From positions 120,866 to 184,865 of the forward strand of contig JAXCGZ010015147.1 of NCBI GenBank assembly GCA_037179515.1: 64,000 bases of DNA, in the 5' to 3' direction. This stretch comes from Halocaridina rubra (lineage: Eukaryota > Arthropoda > Malacostraca > Decapoda > Atyidae). Of the stretch, positions 35,650 through 48,655 are shown piece by piece. A model generated the notes under the pieces. The model worked only from the letters and a program-made list of their open reading frames with translations, had not been told where the DNA came from and ran no database searches. Made by a program: the position numbers and the translations under genes. The first letter of the stretch is position 1, and each line of letters begins with the position of its first letter.

Positions 35650-36400
35650 AATTCAATCAACTGCATCAGCAGCAAAATGTTGCAAAACAGTGCATGAAAC
35701 ACTGGCAATACAGAATGGCAGTCTTGCCTGCTTAACAGCAATACGTGGCAGTACCTGTGGTTATAGTGCAAATGAAAGGAATGAAAAACACAATCAAGTG
35801 CAACAGCAACAAAATGTTGCAAAACAGTGCATGAAACACTGGTAATACAGGATGGCAGTCGTACCTGCTTAACAGCAATACGTGGCAGTACCTGCGGTTA
35901 TTGTGCAAATGAAAGGAATGAGCAACACAATCAAGTGCAACAGCAACAAAATGTTGCAAACAGTGCATGAAACACTGGTAATACAGGATGGCAGTCGTGC
36001 CTGCTTAACAGCAATACATGGCAGTACCTGCGGTTATGGTGTAAATGAAAGGAATGAGCAACACAATCAAGTGCAACAGCAACAAAATATTGCAAAACAG
36101 TGCATGAAACACTGGTAATACAGAATGGCAGTCGTGCCTGCTTAACAGCAATACGTGGCAGTACCTGCGGTTATGGTGCAAATGAAAGGAATGAGCAACA
36201 ACGAATTATACCGACTAGCACCCAGTGCCAGAGAGTACAAACAAGTACAGTATAGCGGTCGTGCCTGCGTATGAGCGCGTATATGGCAGTACCCACAAAT
36301 AAAATGTCGTAAGTAATACGAACAAGTACAGTATAGTGGTCGTGCCTGCGTATGAGCGCGTATATGGCAGTATCCACAAATAAAATGTCGTAAGTAAAAT
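35650..36400 (-). repeat. gypsy-2 leader tandem repeats (137 bp x 4, then about 82 bp x 2)
   Basis: The landmark AAAATGTTGCAAA recurs at 35674, 35811, 35948 and (as AAAATATTGC) 36084, period 137. The two-unit array with GGTCGTGCCTGCG follows at about 36240-36400. Copy number equals that in gypsy-1, so the array predates the split of the two copies. Confidence 0.9.
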
Positions 36401-37057
36401 TCTGGAGTGTTACCAAAAGGGCACAGATCCTATGCAAAATACACCAAAGATAAGCTAACAGCTTACTAGGCAGCCAGATTACACATGTTTACTAGTAATG
36501 AGAAAATTTATTTTCAAGTGACAACCCAGACACATGAAGGGCTTAGCCTAGGCTCGATAAATGACACCAAAGTTTTTCTTCCAATCTATGAGCAGTCAAT
36601 GCTTGAATATAAAACACAATTATAAGCAAAAATACTTAATATGCTTTCTCCCAATTCCTAAATCCCAAGGAAATATAAACAATTCTTAACAAGTATCACC
36701 CTTTAACGGATATTTAAAACACGAATGCTTTTAAACTCAATCTTATCATGCAAATAAATTAAAGTTTAAATAACACGTCTTCTCGTCATGCAAAATTTCT
36801 AAAGTCTGTTACCACATAATCTCATGTAGATTTCCTGAAATATTGTTTACCACATGGGAAACAAGAAAATATTAGTTATCATAATTAATATTGAAAATAA
36901 AAAAAAAATTCTTATCCGCAACGTCTCTAGCGCGGAAATTTTCATGTGCAACCTAAGATTCATTCATTTCAATAATCGAACCAATGGTAATCGGGTTTCA
37001 TGTGCAATGTTAAAAAGCAAAATAAATATGAATTTATCAAAATCAGTCTCTGTTCGG
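36401..37057 (-). other. gypsy-2 leader, non-repeated part
   Basis: AT-rich untranslated leader matching 16371-17029. No coding signal. Confidence 0.7.
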
Positions 37058-37075
37058 GTCCCTGTTCGGGCGCCA
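37058..37075 (-). promoter_or_regulatory. Primer binding site, tRNA-Lys type
   Basis: Identical 18-mer to the site at 17030-17047, four bases from the 5' LTR. Conservation in a copy whose coding region has decayed suggests the site was fixed in the family. Confidence 0.93.
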
Positions 37076-37079
37076 ATCT

Positions 37080-39192
37080 TGTTGGGGTTAGGATGGTTGA
37101 GTGTTTGTTAAGATTCTGTTTTACTAAGGGGACTCAAAGTACTGAGCTCGGTTAAGAGCTCACAAACAGACAGGACAGATATTTGTACTTGAACACCCTA
37201 TTTGTTTTACTTGGACTCGGATAAGTGAAACTCAGAATTCAACTTTCATTTAATTTTGGAAATGCAATGACATTAAAAGAATTGAATTAAATTTTTCAAA
37301 TTAAATTTTATGAAATGCTGCCTCGAATCCCAGAGGTGGTGAGCACGATTTTGTTTCCCGGCACCACGGACGTATGCCAAGACTTTGGCCTCAACTCGAC
37401 AATTACCTCTGTCGCACAGGCAGAGTAGAATAGAGGACATTGCAATTGCAGAAACAGAAACGACACACTGTTAATAATGGGAAACTGAAAGCATGAACAC
37501 ACATATAATGAGTTTCCAATATCATTCTACTGGATAAAAATATATTGGTTATTCACAGCTAACCAGAAATATTTATGCTACCATAATAGCATACAAAACC
37601 ATTAATTCTTGACTGGTTCTAAAGGAAAACAATTTATGCACACTAAGTGAAGAATAAGCAAGGCAAATACAGTACTGTATGTATTCCTTATATTGTGGGC
37701 AACCACAAAAGTTGCAATGCTTATTACTGATTTGCAATTAATATGGCAAAACACTCTATTTAGGATAAAGGAACAATCTACGAGATAAATACAGTATTCA
37801 TTCACTTTTGGTTATCAAGAACTGTTTGCAACAAAAAAGAGGGTGCAAAACCACCTTTTGAAGTATTTGCAACTTATAACTCAAAACACTTTATCCCCAA
37901 CATATGAAGAATTAGCAAGATAAATACAGTATGCATTCATTAAATTGTGGTTAACAAGAAATATTTGCAAAGCCAACAGGGTAACATTACCTTTTATTTA
38001 TTTGCTGTTTATAGCATAATACACTTTAGCTAATGATCAATTATTTGCAATTTATATAGCAAATAGCTTTATTCACGAGTTTTTTTTTATGTAAAACACT
38101 TTATTTACGATGATGGAAAGAGGTGAAATGAAATTAGAATTTATTAGGAAAAGGGATAGATTTTTACGGGCTCATAACCAGTCTTCAGAGGCTGAGATTT
38201 TCATTTATCACATTCGATGAAAAGAAACTTCTTAGCAATGTATATCAGCTGTAATTTCCAGGTTAAGGAATTAACTTTGGCATGTGAGATTCCAGTTAGG
38301 TAATCTACAAAATTTCGTTTGTATGGGAATGGAATCTGAGAATAAAATTCGTAAGATTTAGCCAGTAACGAATGTAACTAATTCTTGAAAAACCAATTTG
38401 TTTGACCCACGAGCTTTACCATACACTATCCCTCACCTTGTTTGTGCCAGATGAATTCCTGTGAAGATGCCACGTAAATAAGGTTTGAAATAAATTTAGA
38501 CTGCTCAGGCGAGACGTTGCCTGTCGGAAGTTTGAGCGCCAAAGGAGGACGCCTCATTGTCCCTCCTGGTGAGTTCATCTGTAGGATACATTTCTAGAGC
38601 AGTAACTGGCTCTGATATCATTTAAGGACTATTTTAGTGGTGGTCCCTGGCAGGCAATTATAGCAGAGATGCAAGGGAGAGACAGTATTTTAGGTGCAAC
38701 AAGTGGAAGCAAATAAAATAAAACGAGAATAATAATGAAAAGTTAGGTTACTGGTAAACAATCTCCAGAACATTCTTTGCTCATAGGAGACGGAATTTAA
38801 GTACTCAAATAATAAAGAAGCTACTGATATATATCTAGACAGGCTAATGACATAGCAGCAAGGTCAAATTTATAACAAAATTATTAGCAAGAACAATTTT
38901 TATAATAAGAAAATTGCAAACAAAACGTATCTGGTGAGTTCACAGAAGATGTGAAAAGTAGGAGCAGCCTTTATATCGGGACTATACTTCTACACGTACA
39001 AGAAGAGTAAATAAGGTAGAATTAAAATTAGCTATAAGCTAAAATATAAATTGCAAATAATCATAATCTGCAAAAGTCAAGAAGTGGGAATTATTATTTT
39101 TTTTTGGTTAGAAAAATGACAGTTAATTCACTACATTAATTAATATGGCATCTAACAGCCTCTGGTGACTTTTAGCGAAACACTCTGTCACA
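37080..39192 (-). repeat. gypsy-2 5' LTR (2113 bp)
   Basis: Partner of 28573-30611. It retains the two segments that the left LTR has lost. Ends and adjoining 5-bp duplication define it exactly. Confidence 0.93.
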
Positions 39193-40203
39193 CCTTCCCT
39201 TATCACTCTGAAGGAGTGTAAAGGTGAAATCTCGGTCGGGCCGCGTGGTCACATGATTGCCTCACCAGTCCTAGGTCCCATTCTAACAAACAAACAAACA
39301 AACAATCTACTCCCTTAAAGCTACGTTAGGGTGACACTGAAAAACCTCCCCTATTCCAGCACAGCACAAATTCTCTCGAATTTACTGTTACTTTCGCCTG
39401 CATAGCGCGAAATTGAAAAAATTCATCTCTAAATAATATCGCGAAAACTTCTTATTCTTCAAAATGAAATGCCACACACGTATCGTAATATCAGTTCCCC
39501 ATCATAACATTAAAAAAAGATCTGTCATCTCTGTTAAATTTTTTTCTCACTATAATATTACACCGCGAAATAATAAATAAAAAAAAACACAACCTTGAAA
39601 ACAGGTGCAGGGATCTTATCACTCGATTTCTTACACTTTAAGAAATTAATATAAAAATGATCTTACACGTACTTTGGATATCAAAGATCAGTACAATTAC
39701 TATATCTTTATGATAACGAGGTTGGAGGATCGATTGGTCATTTCCGCATTCCTTTCTTGGAAATCACACGTGATTAAAAGAAAAACCTTAAAAGCGGATT
39801 CAAGTATATTTCCCACTATAATTCTTACGCTTAAGATATTAATATAATAGTGATTTCACTTACATTAAATTTTCAATTAAAATCAATACATGCGCATTCT
39901 TAAAATTCATTTTAGGCATTAATACAAATAAATGGAACACCCTTTAAGTGCAATTACTCATTATTTTCTTCAAATTATAACAAAAATGGAGTTTATTACT
40001 GCTTATAGCTATTAGAACAAATTATCCATGTTAGTAATGGGTACAGAAATTCTACTTTTATTAACTTATTAGGAGCCACACCCCTCATAGGCAGGTTGGC
40101 TGAGTCAAAGCATAACTACAAGATAAAATGGCGGCATCCAGCTACCTCAATTTCTTTTAATAATTGTCCCATTACTCACAGGATACAGATCACAAGCACT
40201 TAG
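39193..40203. other. X interior downstream of its gag, no recognised gene
   Basis: AT-rich with a short (ACAA)n tract at about 39287-39305. In X's orientation this is just 3' of the gag-like ORF, where pol would be expected. No protease, RT or integrase motif was found. Confidence 0.55.
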
Positions 40204-40851
40204 CTATTTTAAGGAGGTGGTCCTGAAGAACATCATAGCAGAAGACAATGGAGGAGAGGGTTCTTCTTCCTTCTGGGCACAGGGGGCGCCCCCAACTTCT
40301 CCATATCTCATGTAGAATCGATGAATCACCATCTTCTTGGCTGGATCCGACGACACGTACTTTTGGCCAGGGGCTTTTTCACTCAAAGCCCCGGTCACAC
40401 TTCGCCTCACTAAGAAATATCTTAGGAATAGTTCCTTAAAAGTTTCCCAATGTTTTATCTTTCACCACTCGTCTCTTCTCATCCGCAGACCAAAGTATTT
40501 CAAGAAGTCGGCCATGGGAATTGTGGACGGACGTTCGAGGTCTTTTACATTTGCGCCGTCGAAGTATAAAGATGAATCTTTAACTCGAGGTGCCTTTACA
40601 ACCAGGGCACAGAGTAGGGGCATGTCCTGCAGCATTCCCTGTGTCACCACGGGGCTCAGAGCGGCAGGCTGTTCATCGATGTTTGAGGCATCGGTTTCTC
40701 TGTCGGCGTTGACCAAGTTCCTTCTCGACGGAGCGGTGTCGGCAGGAGTTTGAAGGCGCCGCACGTGCTCCTCCAATTCGAGAATTCTTCGGTGTTTGTC
40801 CTCGTCACTCTTTTCTTGAATTGGGAGATATTGGATTTCTGCGTTTGCCAT
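40204..40851 (-). pseudogene. X gag-like ORF with one in-frame stop
   Basis: A single minus-strand frame of about 215 codons, ATG at 40851 (MANAEIQYLP), interrupted by TGA at 40461-40459 and ending at 40204. The N-terminus has a short charged helix (residues about 13-33). The middle reads SSLYFDGANVKDL...PMADFLKYFG, and after the stop HWETFKELFLRYFL. This F..G...F....F and WETFKE.FL.RF-like pattern resembles retrotransposon capsid regions. No zinc knuckle is seen. Position just inside the 5' LTR and PBS supports a Gag role. The assignment rests on context and a weak motif. Confidence 0.55.
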
Positions 40852-40930
40852 TCTATTTTTTTTCTTTGCACCGATTTCAACTGATATGAGAGTCTCTTCG
40901 TATGTGTCCCGACATGGGATATGTACCGCA

Positions 40931-40939
40931 CTGCCACCA
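40931..40939 (-). promoter_or_regulatory. Candidate primer binding site of X
   Basis: On the minus strand TGGTGGCAG starts three bases after the LTR end. It complements a tRNA 3' end CTGCCACCA, as found in some tRNA-Leu. Only nine bases fit, so the tRNA identity is tentative. Confidence 0.5.
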
Positions 40940-40942
40940 GAT

Positions 40943-41430
40943 TGTCATAGTGACTCTAATCACTTACATTACTTTTTATGTTTGAAGGGTGCAAGGTAAG
41001 AATGGACAAGCGGTGGTTCCTTTATCTTAATTTATTCTAGAGTACAACATATTCGACGCCTCAATGCCCCCTGCCCTATGACAAGCAAAATTTATGATCT
41101 ATTCGTGCCCATGGTAAAGTTCTGACTAACTGTAGCTCTCTGACTGCACTCTGTCTGCCTCGGGGCAGACAGACTTCAGGTTCAAAGAGAGGTCCCTCCT
41201 CTTGGGGGAGGGGCTATTTAAGCAGGCCTATAGAACGGAAGAGTTCTAGATCTGTTCATGGCTATTGGGTATCCCTCCAGGGCATATACGGTTAATTGTG
41301 GTTTTGGGCAGTATTCAATTTTACCCTTGATCTGTAGCCTCTCATGTTTCTCTTCACGACTTGTTACAGTTTCAGTTCCTGGCTTCAGCAAGCTTTCATG
41401 TGACTTAAGTAAGACGTCAGTTATGCGACA
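40943..41430 (-). repeat. X 5' LTR (488 bp)
   Basis: Begins TGTCATAGTG and ends ATGCGACA on the plus strand. It matches 8632-8761 plus 19204-19750, and two internal segments are missing relative to that partner. It abuts the resumed CR1-B sequence at 41431. Confidence 0.85.
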
Positions 41431-43209
41431 CTTTTCCACAGCTTTATCAGAGGAAAACTGAAGGTAAAAGAACAGGTTTTAAGGCTAAAGAGAGCGGATG
41501 GAATCATCTCTGAGACGGCTGAAGAGATCTGCAAAGAATTGAACAAGGAGTTTCAGTCAGTATTTACAGTCGAAAATATCCCACCACCTCAGATTGCAGA
41601 GATAGAAGCTCAAGGGCCGGTAGTAGAGAACATCAACCTTACAGCCACAAAGGTATGCAAAGCGCTGATGGATTTAGATGTTCAAAGATACAGGTCCTGA
41701 TGATATATCCCCTCATGTACTTAAAAAATGCGCAAACTCAATATCAGTGGCACTAAGTATCATATTTAAAAAGTCACTGGAGTCAGGGGAGATGCCAAGA
41801 TGCTGGAAACAAGCAAATGTGATACCTATCTTCAAAAAGGGAAGGAGGGATACGGCTCTAAACTATAGACCAGTTTCCTTGACCAGCATAGTTTGCAAAG
41901 TTATGGAGAAACTACTAAGGAAACATATCTCTCTTCACTTGGAATCCTTCAACTTTTTGTCAGTGAGGCAACATGGCTTCAGAGAAGGTAGATCAACAGT
42001 AACAAACTTATTAGAATTTTATGATGAGGTAAGCCGAATCTTACAGGAAAGAGAGGGCTGGGCAGATTGCATATGCCGAGACTTCCAGAAAACATTTGAC
42101 ACTGTTCCACATGGGAGACTTATTAGGAAGGTGCAAGCAATGGCTAGAATAGGTGGAAATGTCTTGGAATGGATAAAAACTTACTTAGAAGGAAGGGAAC
42201 AGAGGGTTAGAGTAAGACACTCAGTGTCTGAATGGAGAAGAGTTACTAGTGGAGTTCCACAGGGTTCAGTTTTAGGGCCACTTTTGTTCCTTGTATATGT
42301 AAATGACCTACCAGAGTCTGTAAATTCATTCATGAATATTTTTGCAGATGATGCAAAGATTGTGAAGAAAGCAAAAAACGAGAACAATGGTAGAGAACTT
42401 CAGGAAGATCTAAATAGTCTGCATGAGTGGTCATAAAAGTGGCTAATGAAAGTCAGTACTTCAAAATGTAAGGTAATGAGAATGGGTACAAGTGCAAGAA
42501 GGCCCAAGCTTGACTACTCGGTGGCTGGAGTACAACTTCAAGAGACAGAAAATGAGAGAGATCTAGGAGTAAACATACTGGCCGATTTGTCTCCAGAAAT
42601 ACATATTAATGGCATAGTAAGGGCAGCATATGCATTCTTATCAATGTAAGGGTAGCTTTCAGGCACATGGACAAGGAAATGCTCAGAAATATTTATGTAA
42701 CCTATGTGAGGCCAAAACTCGAATATGCAGCCCCCTTTTGAAATCCACACTTGAAAAAGCACATAGCTAAGCTTGAAAAGGTTCAAAGACATGCCACGAA
42801 ACTGGTGCCAGAAATACGCAATCTCAGTTATGATGAGAGGCTGAGGGAATTAGACTTACCATCACTCGAAGCTAGAAGATTGAGGGGGGATATGGTGACA
42901 GTCTTTAAATTCCTTCATGGTTATGATAGAGTGGATAGGGATCGATATTTTGATATGGCTGGCTCTAGAACTAGAGGTCATAGTTTGAGGCTTCGTAAGA
43001 AAACTTCTTTGCAGGATGTAAGGAAATACTTTTTCAGTGTAAGAGTAGTTGATAATTGGAATTGGCTAAGTGAGGAGGTAGTTATTGATATCTCAATTCA
43101 TAGTTTTAAGGACATGTATGATAAGTATCACTAAGTATAAAATGGAACCGATCAGGAGACGGAAAGATACGAGCTTTTGGCTCTTTCCCGTAAACACAAT
43201 AAGGTAAAT
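41431..43209 (+). pseudogene. CR1-B ORF2 reverse transcriptase, 3' half of the split copy
   Basis: It continues the ORF2 interrupted at 8631. RT motifs: GPDDISPHVLKK (about 41690), RPVSLTS, DFQKTFDTVP (about 42090), GVPQGSVLGPLLF (about 42255) and FADDAKIV (about 42340). Disruptions: loss of 2 bp in the KATGPD segment near 41678, TAA near 42434, a 1-bp loss near 42640, and TGA at about 42739 in the AAPFW motif. The CR1-type C-terminus (RKKTSLQDVRKYFFSVRVVDNW) ends at 43134. The 3' UTR ends in ACACAATAAGGTAAATAC. Confidence 0.88.
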
Positions 43210-45091
43210 ACCTAAAAAGAGCAAGAAATGACTACCTAAGTAAAACTAGAGAGGCAAAGAGAGACTATGATAGGGACAATCACCAAGAAGGCTAAAGAAA
43301 ATCCCAAGCTTTTCCACAGCTTTATCAGAGGAAAACTGAAGGTAAAAGAACAGGTTTTAAGGCTAAAGAGAGAGGATGGAAGCATCACTGAGATAGATGA
43401 AGAGATCTGCAAAGAATTGAGCAAGGAGTCTCAGTCAGTATTTACAATAGAAAATACTGCACCCCCTCAGATTGCAGAGATAGAAGCTCAAGGGCCGGTA
43501 TTAGAGAACATCAACCTTACAGCCACAAAAGTATGCAAAGCGCTGATGGATTTAGATGTTCATAAAGCTACAGGTCCTGATAACATATCCCCTAATGTAC
43601 TTAAAAAATGCTCAAACTTAATATCAGTGGCACTAAGGATCATATTTAAAAAGTCACTGGAGTCAGGGGAGATGCCAAGATGCTGGAAACAAGCAAATGT
43701 GATACCTATCTTCAAAAAGGGAAGGAGGGATACGGCTCTAAACTAGAGACCAGTTTCCTTGACCAGCATAGTTTGTAAAGTAATGGAGAAACTACTAAAG
43801 AAACATATCTCTCTTCACTTGGAATCCTTCAACTTTTTGTCAGTGAGGCAACATGGCTTCAGAGAAGGTAGATCAACAGTAACAAACTTATTAGAATTTT
43901 ATGATGAGGTAAGCTGAATCTTACAGGAAAGAGAGGGCTGGGCAGATTGCATATTCCTAGACTTCCAGAAAGCATTTGACACTGTTCCACATGGGAGACT
44001 TATTAGGAAGCTGCAAGCAATGGCTAGAATAGGTGGAAATGTCTTGGAATGGATAAAAACTTACTTAGAAGGAAGGGAACAGAGGGTTAGAGTAAGACAC
44101 TCAGTGTCTGAATGGAGAAGAGTTACTAGTGGAGTTCCACAGGGTTCAGTTTTAGGGCCACTTTTGTTCCTTGTATATGTAAATGACCTACCAGAGTCTG
44201 TAAATTCATTCATGAATATTTTTGCAGATAATGCAAAGATTGTGAAGAAAGCAATAAACGAGAACAATGGTAGAGAACTTCAGGAAGATCTAAATAGTTT
44301 GCATAAGTGGTCAGAAAAGTGGCTAATGAAATTCAATACTTCAAAATGTAAGGTAATGAGAATGGGTACAAGTGCAAGAAGGCCCAAGCTTGACTACTCG
44401 GTTGCTGGAGTACAACTTCAAGAGACAGAAAATGAGAGAGATCTAGGAGTAAACATACTGGCCGATTTGTCTCCAGAAATACATATTAATGGCATAGTAA
44501 GGGCAGCATATGCATTCTTATCAAATGTAAGGGTACCCTTCAGGCACATGGACAAGGAAATGTTCAGAAATATTTATGCAACATATGTGAGGCCAAAACT
44601 CGAATAAGCAGCCCCCTTTTGAAATCCACTCTTGAAAAAGCACATAGCTAAGCTTGAAAAGGTTCAAAGACATGCCACGAAACTGGTGCCAGAAATACGC
44701 AATCTCAGTTATGATGAGAGGCTGAGGTAATTAGACTTACCATCACTCGAAGCTAGAAGATTGAGGGGGGATACGGTGACAGTCTTTAAATTCCTTCATG
44801 GTTATGATAGAGTGGATAGGGATCGATATTTTGATATGGCTGGCTCTAGAACTAGAGGTCATAGTTTGAAGCTTCGTAAGAAAACTTCTTTGCAGGATGT
44901 AAGGAAATACTTTTTCAGTGTAAGAGTACTTGATAATTGGAAATGGCTAAGCGAGGAGGTAGTTAATGCTATCTCAATCCATAGTTTTAAAGACATGTAT
45001 GATAAGTATCACTAAGTATAAAATGGAACCGATCAGGATAAGGAAAGATGCGAGCTTTGTGCTCTTTCCCGTAAACACAATTAGGTAAATA
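43210..45091 (+). pseudogene. CR1-B copy c, 5'-truncated ORF2 (RT)
   Basis: It begins CTAAAAAGAGCAAGAAATGACTAC, an internal point of ORF2, directly after the 3' end of the previous copy. One frame holds from 43267 to 45015, broken only by nonsense codons (about 43744, 43916, 44605, 44728). RT motifs are GPDNISPNV, DFQKAFDTVP, GVPQGSVLGPLLF and FADNAKIV; the catalytic FADD is changed to FADN. The last segment reads to YDKYH at 45012. The 3' UTR ends ACACAATTAGGTAAATAC. Confidence 0.87.
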
Positions 45092-46990
45092 CCTACAAAA
45101 GAGCAAGAAATGACTACCTAAGTAAAAGGAGAGAGGCAGAGAGAGACTATGAGAGGTATAATCACCAGGAAGGCTAAAGAAAATCCCAAGCTTTTCCACA
45201 GCTTTATCAGAGGAAAACTGAAGGTAAATGAACAGGTTTTAAGGCTAAAGAGAGCAGATGGAAGCATCACTAAGACGGATGAAGAGATCTGCAAATAATT
45301 GAACAAGGAGTTTCAGTCAGTATTTACAGTAGAAAATACCGCACCCCCTCAGATTGCAGAGATAGAAGCTCAAGGGCCGGTATTAGAGAACATCAACCTT
45401 CCAACCACAAAGGTATGCAAAGCGCTGATGGATTTAGATGTTCATAAAGCTACAGGTCCTGATGACATATCCCCTCATGTACTTAAAAAATGCGCAAACT
45501 CAATATCAGTGGCACTAAGTATCATATTTAAAAATTCACTGGAGTCAGGGAAGATTCCAAGATGCTGGAAACAAGCACATGTGATACCTATCTTCAAAAA
45601 GGGAAGGAGGGATACGGCTCTAAACTAGAGACCAGCTTCCTTGACCAGCATAGATTGTAAAGTTATGGAGAAACTACTAAGGAAACATATCTCTCTTCAC
45701 TTAGAATCCTTCAACTTTTTGTCAGTGAGGCAACATGGCTTCAGAGAAGGTAGATCAACAATGTAACAAACTTATTAGAATTTCATGATGAGGTAAGCCG
45801 AATCTTACAGGAAAGAGAGGGCTGGGCAGATTGAATATTCCTAGACTTTCAGAAAGCATTTGACACTGTTCCACATGGGAGACTTATTAGGAAGCTGCAA
45901 GCAATGGCTAGAATAGATGTCTTGGAATAGATAAAAACATGCTTAGAAGGAAGGGAATAGAGGGTTAGAGGAAGACACTCAGTGTCTGAATGGAGAAGAG
46001 TTAGTAGTGGAGTTCTACAGGGTTCAGTTTTAGGGCCACTTTTGTTCCTTGTATATGTAAATGACCTACCAGAGTCTGTAAATTCATTCATGAATATGTT
46101 TGCAGAAGATGCAAAGATTGTCAAGAAAGTAAAAAACGAGAACAATGGTAGAGAACTTCAGGAGGATCTAAATAGTCTGCATGAGTGGTCAGAAAAGTGG
46201 CTAATGAAATTCAATACTTCAAAATGTAAGGTAATGAGAATGGGTACAAGTGCAAGAAGGCCCAAGCTTGACTACTCGGTGGCTGGAGTACAACTTCGAG
46301 AGACAGAAAATGAGAGAGATCTAGGAGTAAACATACTGGCAGAGTTGTTTCCAGAAATACATATAAATGGCATAGTAAGGGCAGCATATGCATTCTTATC
46401 AAATGTAAGGGTCGCCTTCAGGCACATAGACAAGGAAATGTTCAGAAATATTTATGTAACCTATGTGAGGCCAAAACTCGAATATGCAGCCCCCTTTTGG
46501 AATCCACACTTGAAAACGCACATAGCTAAGCTTGAAAAAGTCCAAAGACATGCCACGAAACTGGTGCCAGAAATACACAATCTCAGTTATGATGAGAGGC
46601 TGAGGGAATTAGACTTACCATCACTGGAAACTAGAAGATTGAGGAGGGGATATGGTGACAGTCTTTAAATTCCTACATGGTTATGATAGAGTGGATAGGG
46701 ATCGATATTTTGATATAGCTGGCTCTAGAACTAGAGGTCATAGTTTGAAACTTCGTAAGAAAACTTCTTTGCAGGATGCAAGGAAATACTTTTTTAGTGT
46801 AAGAGTAGTTGATAATTAGAATTGGTTAAGCGAGGAGGTAGTTAATGCTATCTCAATCCATAGTTTTAAGGACAGGTATGATTGGTATCACTAAGTATAA
46901 AATGGAACCGATCAGGAGACGGAAAGATACGAGCTTTGTGCTCTTTCCCGTAAACACAGTTAGGTAAAAACAATTAGGTAAAATACACAA
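45092..46990 (+). pseudogene. CR1-B copy d, 5'-truncated RT (unit I)
   Basis: It begins at CCTACAAAAGAGCAAGAAATG, the same internal breakpoint as copy c. Disruptions: TAA near 45297, TAG near 45626, a 1-bp gain near 45763, TGA near 45833, TAG codons near 45929 and 45959, and a 1-bp gain near 46645. FADD reads FAEDAKIV, so the first catalytic Asp is lost. The 3' UTR has three spaced AATTAGGTAAA-like repeats at about 46957-47000. Confidence 0.87.
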
Positions 46991-47097
46991 TTAGGTAAAT
47001 ATATACATACACATATAAACTCAGCACCATCTAATGGAAGAGAAATTTGGAAGGAAAAGAAAAAGAAAGACTGAAAGCCCTTCCCCTTCCTACCCTT

Positions 47098-48015
<918 letters not shown>

Positions 48016-48655
48016 TTAGACCAAGAGTTCTGTTGCCCTTGTGCACTCTGTAATGTAGTGTGCTAACTTGTTGCCCCCTTCACACTCACATAAATGGCAT
48101 TTTGAGTGTTCTGGGTGCTCTCTACAAGTTTTCTCGCAATTCACCTCCCATATATTTCTATAACCAAGTCTTATGAGGGCAGCAACTCTTTTGCAGTCAC
48201 CTGTAAGCATTTTACCCTTGCTGTATTTGTGTCTCAGCCTGCTGAAGTTTTTGTAATGTTGGATCGAACAGCTGCTTACATGTTGTGTGAGTGTAAAAAG
48301 TTCTTGCTCTTCCATAATCTCATTATACAACATTACTTTGAACTGAGACAGTGTGGTTATAGATTCAGACACTGAACTCTCAGTTGCCATATTTGCCAGC
48401 CTGTCAACCTTTTCATTACCTACTATCCAAACATGGGAGGGTACCCATGAAAACAAAACTTGGAGTTTAATTTTGCGCAGTTAATAAAAGTCTCTTGAAT
48501 TGCAGCCATGTGAGTTTTGTAGGAGCTTTTCAATTATCTCAATGACAGAAGCGCACTCTGTGAGTCACAGAATATGATAGCATTTTTCCTGGCACTGAGA
48601 ACATATTCAATAGCAAGTTTTAGTCCAACAATTTCACACTCGGTGATTGATACAC
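48016..48655 (-). pseudogene. RNase H and C-terminal fragment of another LINE, unit I
   Basis: On the minus strand RNase H reads TECEIVGLKLAIEYV (about 48650), CDSQSALLS, a stop near 48537, then WVPSHVWIVGNEKVDRLAN (about 48445). The downstream segment ends in CHLCECEGGNKLAHYITEC, the Cys/His tail of I-group LINE ORF2. The frame 48456-48016 is open for 146 codons. The fragment is opposite in orientation to the CR1-B copies around it. It is not the same copy type as the LINE at 1-5330, whose tail differs. Confidence 0.8.

Larger units (their letters stand above)
28573..39192 (-). mobile_element. Ty3/gypsy retrotransposon copy 2 (Gmr1-like pol order)
   Basis: The same family and orientation as gypsy-1, 10.6 kb. 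LTRs are 28573-30611 and 37080-39192. A perfect 5-bp target duplication CCTTC flanks it (28568-28572 and 39193-39197). Its LTRs carry a block of about 150 bp (near 30211-30370 and 38795-38955) absent from gypsy-1 LTRs, so the two copies belong to different subfamilies. Coding sequence is more decayed than in gypsy-1. Confidence 0.94.

Noticed and set aside
39225..39305. Another SINE ending in (ACAA)n
   Set aside because: The upstream sequence lacks a convincing B-box and has no second copy in the window.
40248..40753. Plus-strand ORFs opposite the X gag-like frame
   Set aside because: They overlap the minus-strand frame, and the LTR/PBS orientation supports the minus strand.
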